Of a DNA stretch of 64,000 bases, positions 19,401 through 25,397 are shown piece after piece. The translations under genes were made by a program, and so were the position numbers. How positions within the stretch are numbered: the first letter of the stretch is position 1; each line of letters starts with the position of its first letter. The stretch is taken from contig JAJNBJ010000006.1 of assembly GCA_021155965.1 (NCBI GenBank), forward strand, positions 1 to 64,000, given 5' to 3'. The stretch is from Flavipsychrobacter sp. Its GTDB lineage: Bacteria > Bacteroidota > Bacteroidia > Chitinophagales > Chitinophagaceae. The notes under the pieces were generated by a model, which did no database searches, was not told the DNA's origin, and saw only the letters and a list, made by a program, of their open reading frames with translations.

Positions 19401-20230
19401 TTGCGCCTGCAGTATCCATCAGCGTATCGCCAAGTAATACAGTATGCCAGGGCGTGGTGGTAACATTTACACCATCACCGGTATGGGGCGGCACTACGCC
19501 AACCTTTACATGGTACGTGAATGGTTCTAATGTGGCTACGGGCAACACATACTCATACGCTCCGGTTGATGGTGACGTGGTATTCTGCAGCATGATGAGC
19601 AGCTACGCATGTGTAACTACAACAAGCGCTGTATTAAGCAATAATATTGCAATGCATGTAGATGATGCCACAGTGCCAACGGTTTCGATCATGGTTAATT
19701 CGGGAGTTAACGTGGGTACAGTACTCTATAACGATACACTGACCGCTGTAACTACCAATGCCGGAACTAACCCGCAATACCAGTGGTCGATAAACGGCAT
19801 GGCAATAGCTGGCGCTACAAATGCTACTTACCTAGTAAGTACACTTAACCATAACGATGCAGTAGGTGTAACAGTAAGCAAACTCAATGCTTGCGGACTC
19901 CTCTCTGCAAACGACATGGTGATCGTTACTTCTACTAATGTAGGTGTGACAAATGTGACAACGGTAGCTCTTGACCTGACGCTTATACCTAACCCGAACA
20001 AGGGCATATTCACTATTAAGGGCTCACTGGGCAGCAATGCTGATCAGGAAGCAACAATTGAAATGACGAATATGCTTGGCCAGAGGATCTACACAGGCAA
20101 TGTAACTGTTCGTAATGGTGTTGTTAATGAGACCGTTAAACTCGACAATAGCGTAGCAAACGGCATGTATATGCTTACTTTCCGTACTGGTGGGGAAAGT
20201 AAGGTGTTCCATGTAGTTGTTGAGCAGTAA
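4469..20230 (+). CDS. Giant secreted Ig-repeat protein with T9SS sorting domain
   Basis: About 5253 residues. The ATG at 4469 is preferred to the TTG at 4439 because it gives a compact signal peptide (charged start, hydrophobic FASILVAGILLFGVSSVAQS). Order: two related beta modules (about 40-190, 195-350), a cadherin-like domain, a DVSNF module (459-560), 20 Big_2-like repeats of about 73 residues (561-2018), a second DISNF module, two GGG-YC repeats of about 88 residues, 11 more Big_2-like repeats (2302-3107), 20 GGG-YC repeats (3109-4885), three Ig-like domains, and a T9SS C-terminal domain (from about 5172: LIPNPNKGIFTIKG). Nearly every repeat has two Cys, and the whole is Ser/Thr/Gly/Val-rich with few charges. 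Known: such proteins are exported by T9SS and attached to the cell surface or released. Inferred: an adhesin or fibre; no enzyme domain is visible. Confidence 0.93.
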   Translation: MIAGNLYTTQQIIGKKVKGLGRFASILVAGILLFGVSSVAQSYVQVMNTSGTTKYNGVNVTVTTSGGGSSSACGTAPSPYSLAASGDSYTFTFAAPVGSVKINTSFNASGVPGTMHVVRNGTSYAITDANLAGTVGTCDPGVLAVASGGDLTNAGNLSDNPNNIVVIPGPISTLTVSSTAAGGFLFGIEVTPGTYRQVTHTAGAAAVNGVTITVTAGGGTPGTNSTCGPAPSPYFTPGAGDNYNFSFSSAVDGVNVPVVFETGGAAAQAHFIVNGSGVTLTAGDINGAAASTCSPGVLAVVSAGDLTNSGNTTSNPNANVMLPTSGTVSTLNVSSVVSQGFVSGMWFTTGSTAALSYNNASPQFMTLCTNAAATSINSQLAVTDLNSGPTLTWSVVVPPANGVLSGFPYSTASTGGSVTPAGLTYQPNASYSGPDGYTIQVTDGVNTVTTVVNVTMYPSPDVSNFATSAADVCQGSGSLVTITSTSLADGTYNVTYNLVGANSATGVIGSVTMASGTGTFTTSSLANSGATTIIITTMTNPCAASVVSSGNVDGFTVNATPGAIFVPGPVCVGSTMTVASGTAGGTYSSSNTLLATVVGATGVVTGVGAGNPIITYMLGTGCFTTVVITVNPTPNAITGSNTVCTGYTTSLTQTTPGGTWSSSNPAVGSITSGGVVTGIIAGNINISYTLPAGCFVIFPMTVNTTPAANTGPTTVCTGLTITLANGTGGGTWSSSNVGEGTVDAGTGVVGGIAAGFPTITYTVPSGCFVVTPITVNTSPATIAGSSTVCVGANTTLTNSSGGGAWTSSNTLLGTVGAGTGVVTGIAVGTPTITYTLPNACFTTHAMTVNPNPAAITGTFTVCTGANTTLADATAGGTWASSNGALASVGAGTGVVTGNSAGVPTISYTLPTGCFAVQNVTVNQTPPAIGGSSTVCVANNTTLTNSTGGGAWSSSDGTVVAVGTATGITTGIGAGTANITYTMPTGCFVIHPMTVNPNPAAIAGTFTVCTGTNTTLTNGTAGGSWTSSNTGIATVGAGTGVVGGVAAGVATITYTLGTGCFATQAVTVIPSPAAIGGPTSVCVGSTIVITNATAGGTWSSSSLGLATVGAGTGLVTGMSAGVPTMTYTASNGCIATQPITVNPTPATIGGASVVCTGFNTVLTNSTTGGTWTSSDVTKATVGPATGIVSGAGAGTVTITYSLATGCFVTHAMTVNASPTPIAGTTNVCIGFTTTLSNSIGGGTWSSSNTALGTVDAGTGVVTGIASGVPTISYILTSTGCYATTPVTVNPNPASISGTPVACVGSTTTLTNTSSGGTWTSGNTGQATIGSASGVMLGVAAGNPVITYMLPTTCYTTTIATIDPLPAAITGTMSVCIGFTTTLADATAGGTWSSSNTAIGTVGAATGVVGGIATGVVTITYTLPTGCFTTTSVTVNPNPPAITGTTNVCVGSTTTLFNATGGGTWTSSNTGLATVGASSGVVSGVLDGTLIITYTLPTSCFITTPFTVNPLPAGITGTTSVCVGLTTTLANASSGGTWSSSNTAIGTVGAATGVVGGISAGTTTITYTLPTGCIATTTVTVNANPTSITGTPVVCTGYTTTLASTPSGGAWTSSNIAVGTVGAGTGIVGGVTAGNATITYTLPTGCITTVVATVNQTPVAIAGTMSVCVGLTTTLTDATPGGSWSSSNTSQAVVGPATGIVTGVAAGIPVITYTMPTGCYATTPVTVNSNPAMITGANNVCTGATIGLSDATPGGVWSSSDATRADIGSATGIVTGIAAGTANITYMLSTGCIAVFPVTVNQTPAAISGVMSVCTGSTTTLANATVGGSWSSSNVAIATVGAGTGVVSGLTAGTVTISYAMSTGCYALATVTVNQTPGAITGTMAVCVGATTALSNTTAGGLWSSSNTSEATVGSTTGIVSGVAIGTPNITYAMPTGCFAVTNITVNPTPAAITGTTVVCAGSTTTLSDATSGGTWSSANTAIATVGSTTGVVTGVSAGVVGITYSLGAGCYAATIVTVNPVPDISNFTSTTATSPCLGNSSTVTVASNSLGSGTFTVTYNLSGANSVTGATATLTMGSTTGTFTIPSGSLTASGFTTVTITAITNSFGCTSFPSSSNSYMFAVNALPTVYTVTGGGAYCVGGTGVHIYLSNSVGGVNYQLWLGATAVGAPLAGTFSGLDFGLITTVGTYTVTATNATTGCMSNMSGSATVSTNPLPTAFSVTGGGSYCAGGSGVAVGLSGSQTSTNYQLYVGGSPTGSPLPGTGSSLAFGLQTTAGVYTVVATNTSTTCTNSMTGSATVVINPLPSAITGTMFLCPGTTTTLSSATSGGTWTSSTPAVATVGTSTGVVMGITPGTAVISYTLSTGCLVTATVTVNPNPAAIAGPSSVCVGSSITLTNSTGGGTWTSSNSSLASINITSGVVLGVAAGTPTMTYTLSTGCYSVYTITVNPTPASISGASNVCVGQTTTLTNATSGGTWSSSNAAVGSIASATGVAGGVSAGTVTITYTLPAGCNTTTPFTVNPIPGAITGVTNVCVGLTTTLANAVSGGNWTSSNGSIASVNVSTGVVTGNAAGIATITYTLPAGCFITTNVTVNPSPASIAGTNNVCVGLTTTLTNATSGGTWTSSNPAVGTIGAATGIVGGVSAGTITITYTLSAGSCNTTFAFTVNPNPAAIAGVTNTCVGSTSTLTDATTGGTWSSSNVAIGTVGGATGVVGGIAAGTINITYALSTGCIATTPFTVNPLPAAITGNTPVCAGSNISLANASTGGTWVSSNPSVATVGSSSGIVGGVAAGNATITYTLPTGCLTTTVVTVHPTPAAIAGASFVCVGQTTTLTDATSGGTWSSSNTAIGTVGAATGVVGGISVGVIDITYTLPPGGCIAVKSISVNPMPGAITGNTPVCEGANITLSNSVGGGTWTTANPAIATVGSTTGVVMGVAAGTVMISYTLPGGCFVTTIVTVNPSPATIAGSNNVCVGSSTTLTNSVTGGLWSSSATGTATIGSTSGIVNGISAGSLTITYTLPAGCFTTLAFTVNPLPASITGTTQACEAGGTSTLSNTSTGGTWTSSNTSVATVGPSSGLVTGVTAGTVTITYTLPTGCFTTIGFIVNPLPAIYTVTGGGTYCAGGSGVTVGLSNSQTGVNYQLYVGGTATGSALSGTGSPLSFGLQTTAGTYTVVAKNATTLCENNMSGTALVTVTVLPTVYNMTGGGGFCAGGTGVAVGLNGSQSGRSYQLYNGMTPIGSPIAGTGSAISWGLISGAGTYTAVAIHDTTACTSNMAGTAVVIVNSLPTQFTVTGGGSYCSGGTGVSIGLSGSQVGVNYTVTNGSSSATLAGTGGPLTFGLFTSTGTYTVTAVHSTTGCANSMLGSASVGVFALPTAHTVGGGGAYCAGGSGVSITLNPSTTGVNYQLMFGGSPVGSPVAGTGGVLTFSSITGAGTYTIVGTHATTGCQNTMSGTATVTINPVPTVYPVGGGGGYCVGGTGRVITVSPSDVGFTYRLYLSGTTLMGSVSGSGSTVSFSPMTTAGTYTVTSQNIATGCLSAMSGSAVIVVNPLPSLYSVTGGGSYCAGSTGLSIGLTGSDLGINYQLWLGGTAIGSPMAGTGGTLSFGTFTTGGTYTVVATNPLTGCSATMSSSALITVNPLPALWTVSGGGSYCSGGAGVTVSLSGSSTGTSYQLLVGGVPTGIAMLGTGTPITFTSVTIPGTYTVRATIIATGCNQLMTGTAVVVVNPLPAVNTVTGGGSYCTGGVGVHVGIGGSVTGVNYQTYVDGVLVGSPMAGTGSAMDFGLFTTAGTYTVVGTNALTGCSSTMTGSVVVAIDPLPTVYTVTGGGGYCAGGTGVHIGVSNSDAGVEYQLYNGVTPMGVAIAGTGAALDFGLVTITGTYSVQATNTSTGCSSWMTGSVVVSINPLPGTFTVTGGGNYCPGGSGVMIGLGGSSMGVNYQLMNGSSPVGSVVAGTGAPISFGLQTGVGTYTVQAIDATTACTNTMTGVAVVALHALPTVYSMTGGGGYCVGGTGADVMLSGSSTGVTYQLYLAGMPVGPSVLGTGSSINFGPQSAVGTYTAVATDVTTTCTNNMAGSVTVSLNPLPIAYNVTGGGGYCAGGTGVNVGLGSSDISISYQLYRDGIAIGSPLAGTGGPISYGLQTVTGIYTVVATNTITSCMSNMTGSASVIINALPLVYNVTGGGSYCSGGTGLHVFLSTSDAGINYQLYNGSTAVGSTIAGTGSMLDFGLFTAIGTYSVTATNAATGCMSNMTGSATITINALPTVYAMTGGGSYCAGGAGLPVGTTGSNTGINYQLLRDGVNDGLPMAGTGSALAFGLKTTGGVYTVVATNAATGCVSNMSGAVTIVVNPLPNVDTVSGGGNYCPGGSGVHVGLTGSTVGINYQLMRGTTMVGAPMAGTGSGLDFGAQTITGTYFVVATNPVTGCTINMAGSTAVNISALPTAYTVATSASGYCFGGTGVTVTLSGSSVGVQYQLYRNGTIAVGSPMAGTGFPLSYGLHTNPGTYSVTATDLTTGCVNNMSGTPTIVINPLPTPYTVSGGGSYCAGGAGVHIMLSGSDMGVNYQLKNGSASVGSPMAGTGFSLDFGAITGSGTYTVEATNVTTGCSNTMLSSAGITINALPTIYFVVGGGSYCAGGAGVNIGINNSQTGISYQLMNGTATVGSPVAGTGSSINFGPQTATGSYTVVATNTTTGCTSTMSGSATVAITALPAAFTMTGGGNYCTGGTGVVIGLAGSATGVNYQLMLPGSVPVGSPVAGTGGAISFGLHLTPGTYTVEATSTTTGCPNTMTGSAIVTVSSLPTAYTVAGGGNYCASVPGVNVSLSNSDLGVNYQLYNGSSTVGGAVAGTGLPLSFGLQPAGTYTVMATNASTGCTNSMTGSVTVTLLPSVVPSVSITTGVGDTVCAGTSVTFTALAVNGGTPTFEWFVNGVSVSTAGSSYTYIPTNGNVVSVTMTSSATCAIPATVSSTKTMTVKANVAPAVSISVSPSNTVCQGVVVTFTPSPVWGGTTPTFTWYVNGSNVATGNTYSYAPVDGDVVFCSMMSSYACVTTTSAVLSNNIAMHVDDATVPTVSIMVNSGVNVGTVLYNDTLTAVTTNAGTNPQYQWSINGMAIAGATNATYLVSTLNHNDAVGVTVSKLNACGLLSANDMVIVTSTNVGVTNVTTVALDLTLIPNPNKGIFTIKGSLGSNADQEATIEMTNMLGQRIYTGNVTVRNGVVNETVKLDNSVANGMYMLTFRTGGESKVFHVVVEQ
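6149..10522 (+). repeat. Coding repeat block 1: 20 Big_2-like units
   Basis: Twenty tandem units of about 219 bases inside the giant gene. Each encodes P-x-P-x-x-I-x-G, a VC-x-G Cys, GG-x-W-SSSN, GVV-x-G-x-x-AG and T-x-x-YT-x-x-x-GC. The unit count comes from reading the VC-x-G and GG-x-W landmarks. Confidence 0.9.
11372..13789 (+). repeat. Coding repeat block 2: 11 Big_2-like units
   Basis: Eleven units of about 220 bases with the same landmarks as block 1. It is separated from block 1 by a DISNF module and two GGG-YC units. Confidence 0.9.
13793..19123 (+). repeat. Coding repeat block 3: 20 GGG-YC units
   Basis: Twenty units of about 267 bases, each starting LPT-x-Y-x-VTGGG-x-YC-x-GG-x-GV, followed by a YQL strand, AGTG, GTYTV and a TGC before the next unit. 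Two more units of this kind lie at 10841-11371. Confidence 0.9.
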
Positions 20231-20248
20231 AAGCTGATCAAATAGATA

Positions 20249-20280
20249 AAAAAACGGGAGGCAGCTGCTTCCCGTTTTTT
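20249..20280 (+). terminator. Rho-independent terminator of the giant gene
   Basis: The A-run and CGGGAG pair with TTCCCG and the T-run around a GCAGCTGC core, starting about 18 bases past the stop codon. It separates the giant gene from the cyclase gene. Confidence 0.8.
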
Positions 20281-20368
20281 ATACGCTAAATAATTGTTTA
20301 GTGCTTGAAAGCCCGGTAATTTGTTTATATCTTGGTAGTGAAATAATTATTTGTATTAGTCAAATAGA

Positions 20369-22513
20369 ATGAACGATTTTCTCAAAGCCACTTTGTTGAT
20401 CGTGACGCTGGGATTCGCCTTCTCTGCGAGTGCGCAAAATCGCACACAGGAGGTTATCGATTCTCTTATTAAAGAATTAGCGTCTGATAAATTCAAGCCT
20501 GAAGACTCCAATAGGGTAAAGTTAATGGAGCGGATCGCTTTTATACATTATAGCGTAAACCCCGAAGCAGGAATAAAATACGGAATGGAAGACCTTGCGC
20601 TGGCTCATAAAATTGGGTGGGAGAAAGGTATTGCTTTAGCATATAATGCCATAGCGGTAAACTGGCAGTATAAATCGGCATATGATACAGCCCAGGGGTA
20701 CTACAATAAAGCGGTAGCGATACATGAAAAGATCGGGAATAAAAAAGGCGCTGCGGGAGCGTTAAGCAACATCGGGTACTGTTATACACTTAGCGGAGAC
20801 CTGGCAAAGGCGTTGGATTATAACCTGAAGGCCCTGACAATATTCAATGAAATAAATGATAAGCCGGGTATTGCAAATACACTCGGGAATATAGGTAGCC
20901 TCTATATGAATAAAGGAGAAAACTCCAATGCGCTCGAGTACACATTTAAAGCTTTAAAGATGAATGAGGAGGTTGGAAGCAAGGCCGGCGTATCAGCTAA
21001 TTACGGAACTATAGGAAGTATATATGTGCAGCAAAAGAATTTCCCCAAGGCGGTTGAATACTATAAAAAAGCATTGGAGATCAATGAGGCATTAGGCAGG
21101 AAGAATGCGGTTGCGGGGAACTACGCGAACATGGGGAATGTTTTCATTAGCCAGGGCAAACACTCCGAAGCGCTTGAATATTTGTTCAGGGCATTAAGGA
21201 TATATGAGGAGCTAGGGGCAGGAACGGGGATGGCAATTGTGCTTGGAAACATTGGGCAAGGGTATTCAGAACTGCATAATCATTTCCAGTCCATAATGTT
21301 CTCAACCCATGCATTGGAAATAGCTAAGCAAATACATGATGTAAATGCAGAGGCAATGTTGACGGCAAGCATAGGAGAGAGCTATTTGAATATTGTAAGA
21401 GATACTGCGCTCAATACTGATACTGCTGTATCTGTAGAATTTTATTCCGGTGTTTCCGTTCCGAATGGACTTATCCCAAAAGATAAGAAAGCGATCCTGG
21501 CCAAAGCAAAGACATACCTGGAACAGGGTATTGAAATGGGGTCTAAGATCGGTAATATGTTCAATCAATATGCCATGTACCAGCATTTGTTTGTTGTTGA
21601 TTCAATGCTTGGTAATTACAAAGAAGCACTGGCCTCCTATCAGCAATATATTTTACTGCGGGATTCAGTAAATAGTGGGGAAGCCCAGGTGAAGATAGCA
21701 AGTGTTGAAGCTAAAAGAGAACTAGAGCTCAAAGACAAGCAAATACAACTTGATCAGTTGGCGGTAGAGAAGAAGCGCAATGAGCGTGGTTTTTTTATAG
21801 CGGGTATAGTGCTACTGTTAGTGGTTATTGTGGTAGTAGTAAGGTATTCACAGGCACAGAAAAGATCGAATACGCTTTTGGCAAAAGAAAAGCAAAGAAG
21901 TGAGGACCTATTATTGAATATCCTGCCTGCTGAAGTGGCAGAAGAGTTAAAAAATAAAGGTAGTGCTGCCGCAAAAAACTATGAGGATGTAACAGTATTG
22001 TTCACCGACTTTGTGAATTTTACAGAAGCAGGGGAAAGAATGGACCACCAGGAACTGATCGATGAACTGGATGCGTGTTTTAAGGCTTTCGATGAAATTC
22101 TAGGAAGCTATAGGGTTGAGAAAATAAAGACGATCGGAGATGCATACCTGGCAGTGTGTGGGTTACCTTTGCCCGACCCTCAACATGCTGAGCATGTAGT
22201 GCAGGCAGCGATCAGGATCAATAAATTTATGTTAGACAGAAAGAAAAAATTCGGAGATAAAACCTTTGAAATCCGTATTGGTGTTCACAGCGGCAGTGTT
22301 ATTGCAGGTATTGTCGGTATTAAAAAGTTTGCTTACGATATCTGGGGGGACACTGTAAATACAGCCGCCCGTATGCAGCAGGTAAGCGAGCCCGGTAAGA
22401 TCAATATCTCAGAAACTACTTACGAATTGGTAAAACATAAATACCCTTGCCTATACCGAGGGGAGATAGAAGCAAAGAATAAAGGGTTGTTGAAAATGTA
22501 CTTTGTTTCTTAG
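20369..22513 (+). CDS. TPR-sensor transmembrane class III adenylate cyclase
   Basis: A 714-residue sensor cyclase: signal peptide (1-23), about eight TPRs (roughly 85-340), a linker and coiled coil (440-472), one membrane span (474-492, VLLLVVIVVVVRY), a helix with NILPAEVAEEL, and a class III nucleotide cyclase domain (540-714). The metal-binding Asp547 (LFTDF) and Asp591 (TIGDAYL), the Lys in EKIKTIGD and Asp657 in YDIWGD are all present, which favours ATP over GTP. Known: such enzymes make cAMP as dimers. Inferred: the TPR part is periplasmic and reads an envelope or protein signal, and the cyclase faces the cytoplasm. It follows the giant adhesin after a terminator, so it has its own promoter. 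It is convergent with pgm, with only 13 bases between the stop codons. Confidence 0.9.
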   Translation: MNDFLKATLLIVTLGFAFSASAQNRTQEVIDSLIKELASDKFKPEDSNRVKLMERIAFIHYSVNPEAGIKYGMEDLALAHKIGWEKGIALAYNAIAVNWQYKSAYDTAQGYYNKAVAIHEKIGNKKGAAGALSNIGYCYTLSGDLAKALDYNLKALTIFNEINDKPGIANTLGNIGSLYMNKGENSNALEYTFKALKMNEEVGSKAGVSANYGTIGSIYVQQKNFPKAVEYYKKALEINEALGRKNAVAGNYANMGNVFISQGKHSEALEYLFRALRIYEELGAGTGMAIVLGNIGQGYSELHNHFQSIMFSTHALEIAKQIHDVNAEAMLTASIGESYLNIVRDTALNTDTAVSVEFYSGVSVPNGLIPKDKKAILAKAKTYLEQGIEMGSKIGNMFNQYAMYQHLFVVDSMLGNYKEALASYQQYILLRDSVNSGEAQVKIASVEAKRELELKDKQIQLDQLAVEKKRNERGFFIAGIVLLLVVIVVVVRYSQAQKRSNTLLAKEKQRSEDLLLNILPAEVAEELKNKGSAAAKNYEDVTVLFTDFVNFTEAGERMDHQELIDELDACFKAFDEILGSYRVEKIKTIGDAYLAVCGLPLPDPQHAEHVVQAAIRINKFMLDRKKKFGDKTFEIRIGVHSGSVIAGIVGIKKFAYDIWGDTVNTAARMQQVSEPGKINISETTYELVKHKYPCLYRGEIEAKNKGLLKMYFVS

Positions 22514-22526
22514 AAAGAAGGTATGG

Positions 22527-23930
22527 TTATAGTATTGTTTGTTTCACATCCTCCAGTATATCTGCCGTTTCTTCTTTGCTGTTCCCTTCACCATACACGC
22601 GTAATAGCGGCTCTGTGCCTGATGCACGTAGCATGATCCAGCCACCATTGTCTAAGTGGTATTTTACGCCGTCTATCGTTTCAATTCGGTTGAAGGCATA
22701 TTTGCCGAATTTTGTATAACCATTGTCGCCGGCTTTTTGAATAATGGCATTTTTCTTGTCGTTCTCTATGTGCAGATCGTGGCGGTCGTAGTAGAACTTG
22801 CCTACTATATCATACACTTCTTCACACAGTTCCTTAAGTGTTTTGCCTGTTTTGGTCATGAATTCATAAATGGCAAGCCCGTCGTAAATACCATCGCGCT
22901 CCGGGATATGGCCTTTTACGGCTATACCGCCGCTTTCCTCTCCGCCTACCAGCACATCATCATGCACCATTATTTCGCTGATGTACTTAAACCCTATGGC
23001 CGTTACTTCCACAGTCAGGCCGTAGTGTTCGCATAATTTTTTCACGCGGTCGGTTACAGAGAATGCAATTACTACCTTGCCATTCATGCCTTTATACTTG
23101 TGCAGGTAGTGTATCAGCAGTAGTATAATGTTATGGGCATCCACAAAATTGCCATCGCCATCGTAGAGTCCTATGCGGTCTGCATCGCCATCTGTTGCGA
23201 GACCTATTTTTATTTCAGGGGTAGTGGCAACTGTTTTTGCCAGTTCTTTGAGGTTTTTATCCAGTGGTTCAGGTGCCTGTCCGTGAAATCCGGGGTTATC
23301 GTCGCAATGAATTAGCACAGCGCCGGGAAGTAATCTGCGTATCACATTCTGTCCTGCGCCAAACATCGCATCATATGCCATTTTGAACGGAGACTTATTT
23401 AACACATCAAAGTCAAACTTTTCTTTCAGATAATCAACATACAGGTCTTCGAGGTTGATATACTCCAGTAATCCTTTCCCCTCCCAATGAGATAAGGGTT
23501 GAGATGGCATATCTACTTCATCTGGTATTAAAGCTTCAACTGCAGCTATATCTTTCGGACTTGAAGGGCCGCCATGGGCGCCCTTCAGTTTGTACCCGTT
23601 ATAGGAGGGTGGGTTGTGAGAAGCTGTAATAACCACACCCTGGTGCGCCTTTAATTTCAATACACCCATCGAGATCATAGGGGTGCTGCTATAGCCTTTG
23701 TCCATCAAAACCTTTACTCCATTGGCGCACAATATTTTGGCGCTGGCTTCAGTGAAGAGTTGCCCACCAAATCTATAATCGTGCCCGATGACCACCACTG
23801 GCGTATCTGTTTTTTGTAACAGCCAGTCAGCCAGACCTTTACTTACCCGGCTAACGTTGTATACAGTAAAATCCTGGGCGATGATCGCACGCCACCCATC
23901 TGTTCCGAATTTTATTTTTTCTGTGGTCAT
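22527..23930 (-). CDS. Phosphoglucomutase/phosphomannomutase family
   Basis: An alpha-D-phosphohexomutase of 467 residues, cytoplasmic, interconverting hexose 1- and 6-phosphates for glycan and envelope sugar synthesis. The four signature loops are present in order: the phosphoserine loop TASHNPPSYNGYK, the Mg2+ loop TDGDADRIG, the sugar loop GGEESGG, and the phosphate-binding RASGTEPLLRVYGEG near the end. The length is normal for the family. Substrate preference (glucose, mannose or glucosamine phosphate) cannot be read from the sequence; GlmM usually has a shorter, different active loop. It is transcribed away from the aldehyde dehydrogenase gene. Confidence 0.9.
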   Translation of the reverse strand: MTTEKIKFGTDGWRAIIAQDFTVYNVSRVSKGLADWLLQKTDTPVVVIGHDYRFGGQLFTEASAKILCANGVKVLMDKGYSSTPMISMGVLKLKAHQGVVITASHNPPSYNGYKLKGAHGGPSSPKDIAAVEALIPDEVDMPSQPLSHWEGKGLLEYINLEDLYVDYLKEKFDFDVLNKSPFKMAYDAMFGAGQNVIRRLLPGAVLIHCDDNPGFHGQAPEPLDKNLKELAKTVATTPEIKIGLATDGDADRIGLYDGDGNFVDAHNIILLLIHYLHKYKGMNGKVVIAFSVTDRVKKLCEHYGLTVEVTAIGFKYISEIMVHDDVLVGGEESGGIAVKGHIPERDGIYDGLAIYEFMTKTGKTLKELCEEVYDIVGKFYYDRHDLHIENDKKNAIIQKAGDNGYTKFGKYAFNRIETIDGVKYHLDNGGWIMLRASGTEPLLRVYGEGNSKEETADILEDVKQTIL

Positions 23931-24023
23931 CTTCTGCTTTTATAGTTAATTATTGTGAAGCGCAAATTTAGGAAACGTTTTGATTGGAAAGGGTTATTTA
24001 ATTTTACAACAAATATTCATCGC

Positions 24024-25397
24024 ATGCCTGAACAATTAGTATCCATTAATCCCGCCACGGGAAAAGCACTCGCTTCATATGCCATTCATGATGAAAAGAA
24101 GGTGGAAAAAGCTTTGCAACAATCAGTAAAAACATTTGAAGAATGGCGCATGTTGCCATTCACCAAGCGTGCAACTGTATTAAAGAATATAGCTAAGCAG
24201 ATACGTAAGGAGAAGGATGAACTGGTGAAACTGGCGGCAAAAGAGATGGGCAAGCCAATACAGCAGGGATGCTATGAAGTGGAGAAATGTGCATCTACAT
24301 TGGATTTTTATGCTAAAGAAGGAGCTAAATTCCTTGCGAATGAAGTTGTGAAAACCGATGCCCTGAAGAGTTATGTATCATTTCAACCGCTAGGGCCAGT
24401 ATTGGCTATTATGCCCTGGAATTTTCCGTACTGGCAGGTATTCAGGGCAATGGCACCTGCTGTGATGGCGGGCAATGTGATAGTATTAAAGCATGCATCA
24501 AATGTAAGTGGTTGTGCATTAGCCATTGAGCAGTTAATACTGAAAGCGGGTGCTCCTAAAGGATTATTGCAGACATTATTGCTGCCATCATCGAGAATTG
24601 AAAGCCTTATTGATGATAGCAGGATAGCTGCAGTAACGCTTACCGGTAGCACAGCAGCAGGCAGTAAAGTAGCGGAGGCGGCAGGAAGAAATTTGAAGAA
24701 AGTAGTGCTCGAACTCGGTGGCAGTGATCCTTACATAATACTGGCTGATGCCAATATGGATACGGCAATAGAAATAGCAGTGCGTGGCCGTTTGGTGAAC
24801 AGTGGGCAGAGCTGCATTGCCGCAAAGCGATTTGTAGTAGATAAAAGGGTTAAAAAAGAATTCGTAGTAAGATTTTTGGAGAAGATGAAAACTGTGACAT
24901 ACGGCGACCCAATGGATGAAAAGAACAGGATAGGGCCTATGGCAAGAGTTGATTTAAGGGATCAGTTACATGAGCAAGTGCTGGCTAGTATTGCAAAAGG
25001 TGCAAAATTGCTTTGTGGTGGTTTCATTCCTGATGTTGCGGGAGCATTTTATCCAGCTACCGTACTTACCAATGTGAAAAAAGGTATGCCTGCCTACGAT
25101 GAAGAGCTGTTTGGACCGGTAGCAGCCATTATTGAGGCAAAGAATGAAAAGGATGCGATGCGCATAGCTAACGATAGCATTTACGGCCTTGGTGGGGGTA
25201 TTATTTCTAAGAACAGGGCAAGGGCCGAGAAACTGGCTGCCAACGAGTTGCAGGCAGGCAGTTGCTTTGTGAACGATTTTGTGCATTCCGATCAGCGCCT
25301 GCCATTTGGGGGTATAAAGCAGAGTGGGTATGGCAGGGAATTAGGTACATTTGGGATACGGGAGTTTGTGAATATCAAGACCGTATTCGTAAAATGA
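24024..25397 (+). CDS. NAD(P)-dependent aldehyde dehydrogenase, succinate-semialdehyde type
   Basis: An aldehyde dehydrogenase of 457 residues that oxidises an aldehyde to its acid. Visible motifs: LGPVLAIMPWNFPYWQ in the cofactor fold, LTGST, the general-base Glu in LELGGSDPYIIL, and the catalytic Cys (about residue 264) in NSGQSCIAAKRFVV; a conserved FGPV comes later. The pattern is closest to succinate-semialdehyde dehydrogenases (GabD/Sad), but the substrate is inferred. The ATG at 24024 is chosen over the GTG at 23955 because family members begin with this SINPATGK segment. It overlaps the next gene by ATGA and heads a packed plus-strand run of five genes. Confidence 0.9.
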   Translation: MPEQLVSINPATGKALASYAIHDEKKVEKALQQSVKTFEEWRMLPFTKRATVLKNIAKQIRKEKDELVKLAAKEMGKPIQQGCYEVEKCASTLDFYAKEGAKFLANEVVKTDALKSYVSFQPLGPVLAIMPWNFPYWQVFRAMAPAVMAGNVIVLKHASNVSGCALAIEQLILKAGAPKGLLQTLLLPSSRIESLIDDSRIAAVTLTGSTAAGSKVAEAAGRNLKKVVLELGGSDPYIILADANMDTAIEIAVRGRLVNSGQSCIAAKRFVVDKRVKKEFVVRFLEKMKTVTYGDPMDEKNRIGPMARVDLRDQLHEQVLASIAKGAKLLCGGFIPDVAGAFYPATVLTNVKKGMPAYDEELFGPVAAIIEAKNEKDAMRIANDSIYGLGGGIISKNRARAEKLAANELQAGSCFVNDFVHSDQRLPFGGIKQSGYGRELGTFGIREFVNIKTVFVK

